Notes under the pieces: generated by a model | The model's input: the letters and a program-made list of their open reading frames with translations, nothing else | The model's database searches: none | What the model was told of the DNA's origin: nothing | DNA from: an uncultured Caulobacteraceae bacterium | Lineage (GTDB): Bacteria > Pseudomonadota > Alphaproteobacteria > Caulobacterales > Caulobacteraceae | Assembly: GCA_946482375.1 (NCBI GenBank) | Contig: CAMLRH010000096.1 | Location: forward strand, 1-8,948 | Length of the DNA stretch: 8,948 bases | Direction of reading: 5' to 3' | Program-made: the position numbers and the translations under genes | Shown: positions 6,883-8,948 of the stretch, piece by piece | Position numbering within the stretch: the stretch's first letter is position 1 | How the letters are laid out: each line of letters starts with the position of its first letter

Positions 6883-6890
6883 GCTATATG
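6883..6890 (+). promoter_or_regulatory. possible -10 element for the small MaoC-like gene
   Basis: GCTATATG matches seven of eight positions of the Caulobacter housekeeping -10 consensus GCTANAWC and ends 33 nt before the ATG at 6924. No good -35 is visible at the usual distance. The whole divergent gap to the DsbD-family start is only 48 bp (6876-6923), so promoters for both genes must be packed here or lie within coding sequence. Confidence 0.35.
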
Positions 6891-6913
6891 GCGCCGCAGA
6901 GCGCTTTGCACAC

Positions 6914-6920
6914 GGGAGAG
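6914..6920 (+). promoter_or_regulatory. ribosome binding site of the small MaoC-like gene
   Basis: GGGAGAG lies three bases before the ATG at 6924. It decides the start, because the frame is open for about 2 kb upstream, antisense to the transporter gene. The same GGGAGAG-NNN-ATG layout precedes the hydratase at 8464. Confidence 0.7.
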
Positions 6921-6923
6921 CCC

Positions 6924-7316
6924 ATGCCCGCCGCCTTCGACGACATCGCCATCGGTCAGGTGGTCCACCTTGGGACCGTCGCCCTCGACGCCGAAGACCT
7001 CGAAGCCTTCTGCGAAGCCTTCATGCCGGGATGGGATGTCAGCCGGGGCGCGCCGGACTGCCTGACCTTCGCCATCTGGTCGCGGCTGGACGATGAGGCG
7101 GCCGAGAAATGGCCCCAGACCAAGCGGCTGGGCGTCGACGCCCTGCGCTGGATGCGAAATCCGCCCGCCGGAGAACTACTCAGAGGGCGGATGACGGTGA
7201 TGGCCAAGGATCCGGTGGGCGACGGCAAGGGCATCGTCATTGCCCAGCACGATCTGCTGGATGAAGCGGGCCGGCTGGTGTTTTCCTGCCTGACGCGGAG
7301 CGTGTTCTCCCGTTGA
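6924..7316 (+). CDS. small MaoC/hotdog-like protein, hydratase motif not seen
   Basis: A 130-aa soluble protein opening with FDDIAIGQVVHLGTVALDAEDLEAF, which resembles the start of MaoC-type acyl dehydratases (F.DI.IG....LG...V....I..FA). The length also suits a single hotdog fold. After this the catalytic Asp...His hydratase motif (D.NP.H.D in the family) would be expected around residues 33-45, but the sequence reads FMPGWDVSRGAPDC, with no histidine. It may therefore be a non-catalytic or altered member, a thioesterase-like relative, or a misassigned family. No signal peptide or membrane segment is seen. It is divergent from the DsbD-family gene with a 48-bp gap and convergent with sapC. 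The start is supported by a good Shine-Dalgarno sequence. Substrate unknown. Confidence 0.8.
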   Translation: MPAAFDDIAIGQVVHLGTVALDAEDLEAFCEAFMPGWDVSRGAPDCLTFAIWSRLDDEAAEKWPQTKRLGVDALRWMRNPPAGELLRGRMTVMAKDPVGDGKGIVIAQHDLLDEAGRLVFSCLTRSVFSR

Positions 7317-7317
7317 A

Positions 7318-7342
7318 CCCTCCTCCCTCGAGGGGAGGAGGG
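7318..7342 (-). repeat. CTCGAG-centred palindrome, family 2, copy 1
   Basis: A hairpin with 10 paired bases around a CTCGAG core and one bulged base, starting one base after the stop codon of the gene ending at 7316. A related pyrimidine-rich tail (CACCCT.CACCC on the minus strand) extends to about 7358. The inverted partner lies at 7446-7470. Similar CCCTCGAGGG palindromes are common between genes in Caulobacterales, to my knowledge. It may act as an mRNA 3' end structure. Confidence 0.7.
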
Positions 7343-7369
7343 CAGGGTGGAGGGTGTGGTCGCGGAGAT

Positions 7370-7407
7370 AAAATGAAAAACGCCGGAGGGCGCTGAGCCC
7401 ACCGGCG
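7370..7407 (-). terminator. intrinsic terminator of the SapC-family gene
   Basis: On the minus strand CGCCGG, an A-A mismatch, GGGC, a 5-nt loop, GCCC and CCGGCG form a 10-bp stem (7407-7381). TTTTTCATTTTA follows at once. This is a textbook Rho-independent terminator, placed 66 nt after the stop codon at 7473. On the plus strand the same hairpin is followed by CTTCAACTTC, which is not a U-run, so it should work mainly for the minus-strand gene. Confidence 0.9.
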
Positions 7408-7445
7408 CTTCAACTTCAACGATGAGGGCGCACCCCCATCCCCGA

Positions 7446-7470
7446 CCCTTCCCCCCTCGAGGGGGAAGGG
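7446..7470 (+). repeat. CTCGAG-centred palindrome, family 2, copy 2
   Basis: The inverted partner of the element at 7318-7342: CCCTTCCCCC/GGGGGAAGGG around TCGA with one bulged C. It ends two bases from the stop codon of the SapC-family gene (7473). The core matches copy 1 at 21 of 25 positions, and the four differences form two compensatory base pairs. A related tail, CACCCCCATCCCCGA, precedes it at 7431-7445. Confidence 0.7.
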
Positions 7471-7472
7471 AG

Positions 7473-8300
7473 TTATTGGATATTCGCCGCGATCGGAGCC
7501 ATGCGGGCCTGCTTGGCCGACGCAATGGCGATCAGGCGGTCCCAGCCGACCAGCGACGAGAGGTGGTTGTAGATCTTCTCGAGCGCGCCCGAGTTATGCA
7601 GCTCGACCAGCTTCTCGGCCGGCAGCGCGCGGAACTTCTCTTCCGAGACGCCGAAGTAGTCGGCGATCAGCTGCGGCTCGCCCTGCTGGCCGTTGGGCAG
7701 GTTGGGCGTGAACATCGCGCGCTTGGTCTCGAACAGGTCGAGCTCGTTCAGCAGGTTGACGAACTGCTCGGTGCGGCGCCGCTCGGTCTCGAAGTCCTCG
7801 CAGAACTTGATGGCGTTGGCGGTGTATTCGCTGGGCTCGCCCTTGTCGTCGAACAGCGGCATGTCGAAGCCTTCCTCGCGGAAGATCTCGGCCGGGCGCT
7901 CGATGCAGACGATCATGCGCTGCTGCTGCTCGTCGTTGGCCAGCACGAACGGATAGCGGCGGATGTAGGCGGGGATGTAGGCGCCCACTTCAAAGCCGCC
8001 GTCGTCGGTGACGAACAGGTTCTGGCCGGCGGCCAGACCCATCACGGCCAGCGGCTGCTTCTGATCGCCGGCGAAGATGATGGGATAGGACAGACCGGCG
8101 AGGCCGAACTCGGCCACGGTCAGCGGCACAACGTGGCCGACACGGGCGAAGCCGAACGGCTTGTCGACGCGACCAACGCCCAGCTTGCCGTGCACTTCGC
8201 GGCTCAGCGGCTCGGGGTTGGTGTAGAACAGGACGTTTCCGGAAATGGCGCCGTCGTCGGTCGTGGTGTTTTCGGGCGCCGGTGTGCTCTTCTTGGCCAT
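7473..8300 (-). CDS. SapC-family protein
   Basis: A 275-aa protein with features of the SapC family (Pfam PF07277 by recollection). GFARVGHVVPLTVAEF lies at about 50-65, followed by SYPIIFAG, PLAVMGL and GQNLF (71-96) and YIPAYIRRYPFVL (108-120). The C-terminal half is more charged, with a GEP and an ETERRRTEQF helix. I see no signal peptide or membrane segment. The family name comes from an S-layer-associated locus in Campylobacter; it is unrelated to the SapC permease of peptide uptake, and its biochemical role is not established. The start ATG (8300) gives a Ser/Thr/Pro-rich N-terminus before the conserved part; no strong Shine-Dalgarno is visible. Transcribed alone, from a promoter near 8368-8396 to the terminator at 7370-7407. 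Confidence 0.9.
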   Translation of the reverse strand: MAKKSTPAPENTTTDDGAISGNVLFYTNPEPLSREVHGKLGVGRVDKPFGFARVGHVVPLTVAEFGLAGLSYPIIFAGDQKQPLAVMGLAAGQNLFVTDDGGFEVGAYIPAYIRRYPFVLANDEQQQRMIVCIERPAEIFREEGFDMPLFDDKGEPSEYTANAIKFCEDFETERRRTEQFVNLLNELDLFETKRAMFTPNLPNGQQGEPQLIADYFGVSEEKFRALPAEKLVELHNSGALEKIYNHLSSLVGWDRLIAIASAKQARMAPIAANIQ

Positions 8301-8367
8301 TGGAACTCTGGTGATGGAGTGAAGGTCGCGGGCCCCCTGCCCGGCCTTTGAATTTGGTCGAGGGGCG

Positions 8368-8396
8368 CTTCTAGCTCATCGCTAACCCAGCGGCAA
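8368..8396 (-). promoter_or_regulatory. housekeeping-type promoter of the SapC-family gene
   Basis: On the minus strand TTGCCGC (8396-8390), a 14-nt spacer and GCTAGAAG (8375-8368) match the Caulobacter sigma-73 consensus TTGACGS-N10-14-GCTANAWC with one mismatch in each box. Transcription would start near 8361, leaving a 5' untranslated region of about 60 nt. Confidence 0.65.
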
Positions 8397-8409
8397 TGCG
8401 AGGGCCGTC

Positions 8410-8439
8410 TTGCCGCCGCCGCCCTGGCTGCGCTAATGC
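8410..8439 (+). promoter_or_regulatory. candidate promoter of the hydratase gene
   Basis: TTGCCGC (8410-8416), 15 nt, then GCTAATGC (8432-8439), a weaker match to the same Caulobacter consensus with two mismatches in the -10. It points away from the sapC promoter and would give an untranslated leader of about 20 nt before the ATG at 8464. A GGGGAGAG Shine-Dalgarno sequence (8453-8460) lies inside that leader. Confidence 0.45.
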
Positions 8440-8463
8440 GCCGCGAAGCTTTGGGGAGAGACC

Positions 8464-8948
8464 ATGCCGATCAGCTATCCGGACATCCTGGACATCAAGA
8501 GCGAAGCGAAGACCGCGACCTGGACCGATCGGGACTCCATGCTCTACGCGCTCGGCATCGGCATGGGTCAGGACCCACTGAACGAGGACGAGCTGAAGTT
8601 CGTCTACGAGAGCGGCCTGAAGGCCGTGCCGACCATGGCCACCTGCATGGCCTGGGGCGGCGGCCCGTCGCCGGGCGCCATGGGCATCAACTACATGCTG
8701 GTCGTCCACGGCGAGCAGAAGGTCGAGCTGCACAAGCCGCTGCCGACCGAGGCCGAGGTGGTCACCGACGGTCGCGTGCTCGGCGCCTTCGACAAGGGCG
8801 AGGGCAAGGGCGCCGTCATCGTGGTCGAGACGACCATGAGCGACGCCAAGAGCGGCGAGAAGCTGGCCACCCTGACCAGCTCCATCTTCGCCCGCGGCGA
8901 CGGCGGCTTCGGCGGCCCGTCGGAAGGCGCGCCCGAGCCGCACCAGGT
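8464..8948 (+). CDS. MaoC-family enoyl-CoA hydratase 2, N-terminal part, cut by window edge
   Basis: The visible 161 residues match the N-terminal half of hydratase-2 enzymes, the type found in the C-terminal region of peroxisomal multifunctional enzyme 2. These enzymes add water to trans-2-enoyl-CoA to give (R)-3-hydroxyacyl-CoA. Typical segments are YALGIGMGQDPLNEDELKFV (28-47), LKAVPTMAT (52-60), GEQKVELHKPLP (83-94) and DKGEGKGAVIVVET (110-123). SSIFARGDGGFGG (139-151) closes the visible part. In this family the first hotdog repeat binds acyl-CoA, and the catalytic Asp-His motif sits in the second repeat, which is beyond the window, so catalysis cannot be confirmed. The start is supported by GGGGAGAG with good spacing. 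No stop occurs before the edge. A role in fatty-acid or sterol side-chain breakdown is inference. Confidence 0.92.
   Translation, partial: MPISYPDILDIKSEAKTATWTDRDSMLYALGIGMGQDPLNEDELKFVYESGLKAVPTMATCMAWGGGPSPGAMGINYMLVVHGEQKVELHKPLPTEAEVVTDGRVLGAFDKGEGKGAVIVVETTMSDAKSGEKLATLTSSIFARGDGGFGGPSEGAPEPHQ

Noticed and set aside
6876..6968. Upstream extension of the DsbD-family frame by 31 codons
   Set aside because: It would bury the signal peptide behind a non-hydrophobic stretch and overlap the divergent gene's start and ribosome binding site.
4860..7316. An 818-codon open frame on the plus strand that runs into the small MaoC-like gene
   Set aside because: Most of it is antisense to the clearly real DsbD-family gene and is Arg/Gly/Gln-rich low-complexity sequence typical of GC-rich antisense frames. 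Only the part from 6924, with its own ribosome binding site, looks like a protein family.
8371..8943. A 190-codon minus-strand frame antisense to the hydratase
   Set aside because: The plus strand carries a clear hydratase-2 sequence with a Shine-Dalgarno; the antisense frame has no family resemblance.
1..8948. CRISPR arrays, tRNA or rRNA genes, insertion sequences, phage genes
   Set aside because: None seen: no regularly spaced direct repeats, no cloverleaf noticed by eye, and no transposase or integrase reading frame.

Overview
The window is GC-rich, densely coded DNA from an alphaproteobacterium, most likely Caulobacterales (Caulobacter, Phenylobacterium or Brevundimonas). The grounds are the hisS-hisZ-hisG order, a histidyl-tRNA synthetase of eukaryote-like type, a SapC-family gene, promoter matches to the Caulobacter housekeeping consensus (TTGACGS / GCTANAWC), and two families of small GC palindromes of the kind scattered through such genomes. 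The genus is inference.

Layout. Positions 1-6875 form one minus-strand block, transcribed right to left: a DsbD/ScsB-family membrane electron transporter (6875-4806), phosphoglucose isomerase pgi (4813-3293, overlapping the transporter by 8 nt), a 252-nt leader region, then hisS (3040-1574), hisZ (1577-468) and hisG (471 to beyond the left edge). The last three overlap through ATGA stop/start junctions. Divergent from the transporter is a small MaoC/hotdog-like gene (6924-7316, plus). It converges on a SapC-family gene (8300-7473, minus), which ends in a clear intrinsic terminator. Divergent from sapC is the 5' part of a hydratase-2 type MaoC enoyl-CoA hydratase (8464 to beyond the right edge, plus).

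The most notable element lies between pgi and hisS. A 23-codon minus-strand reading frame (3206-3135) carries six histidine codons within seven codons (HHHGHHH). It is followed by RNA segments that can fold in mutually exclusive ways: GGGGAGCGCTT and GGGGCTCGCTT, nearly the same sequence, can compete for one complementary segment between them. This has the architecture of a histidine transcription attenuator. Here it would control the tRNA-charging enzyme HisS together with HisZ and HisG, the two subunits of the first, feedback-regulated step of histidine synthesis, so one sensor of charged tRNA-His would set both supply and use of histidine. The final hairpin lacks a U-run, so the exact mechanism is open.

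Two palindrome families each occur as an inverted pair, and each is placed at stop codons: one pair at the pgi 3' end, where it supplies the last codons of Pgi, and one pair flanking the sapC terminator. Within each pair, the base differences in the stem are compensatory, so hairpin structure seems to be kept. No stretch over 300 bases lacks a gene.
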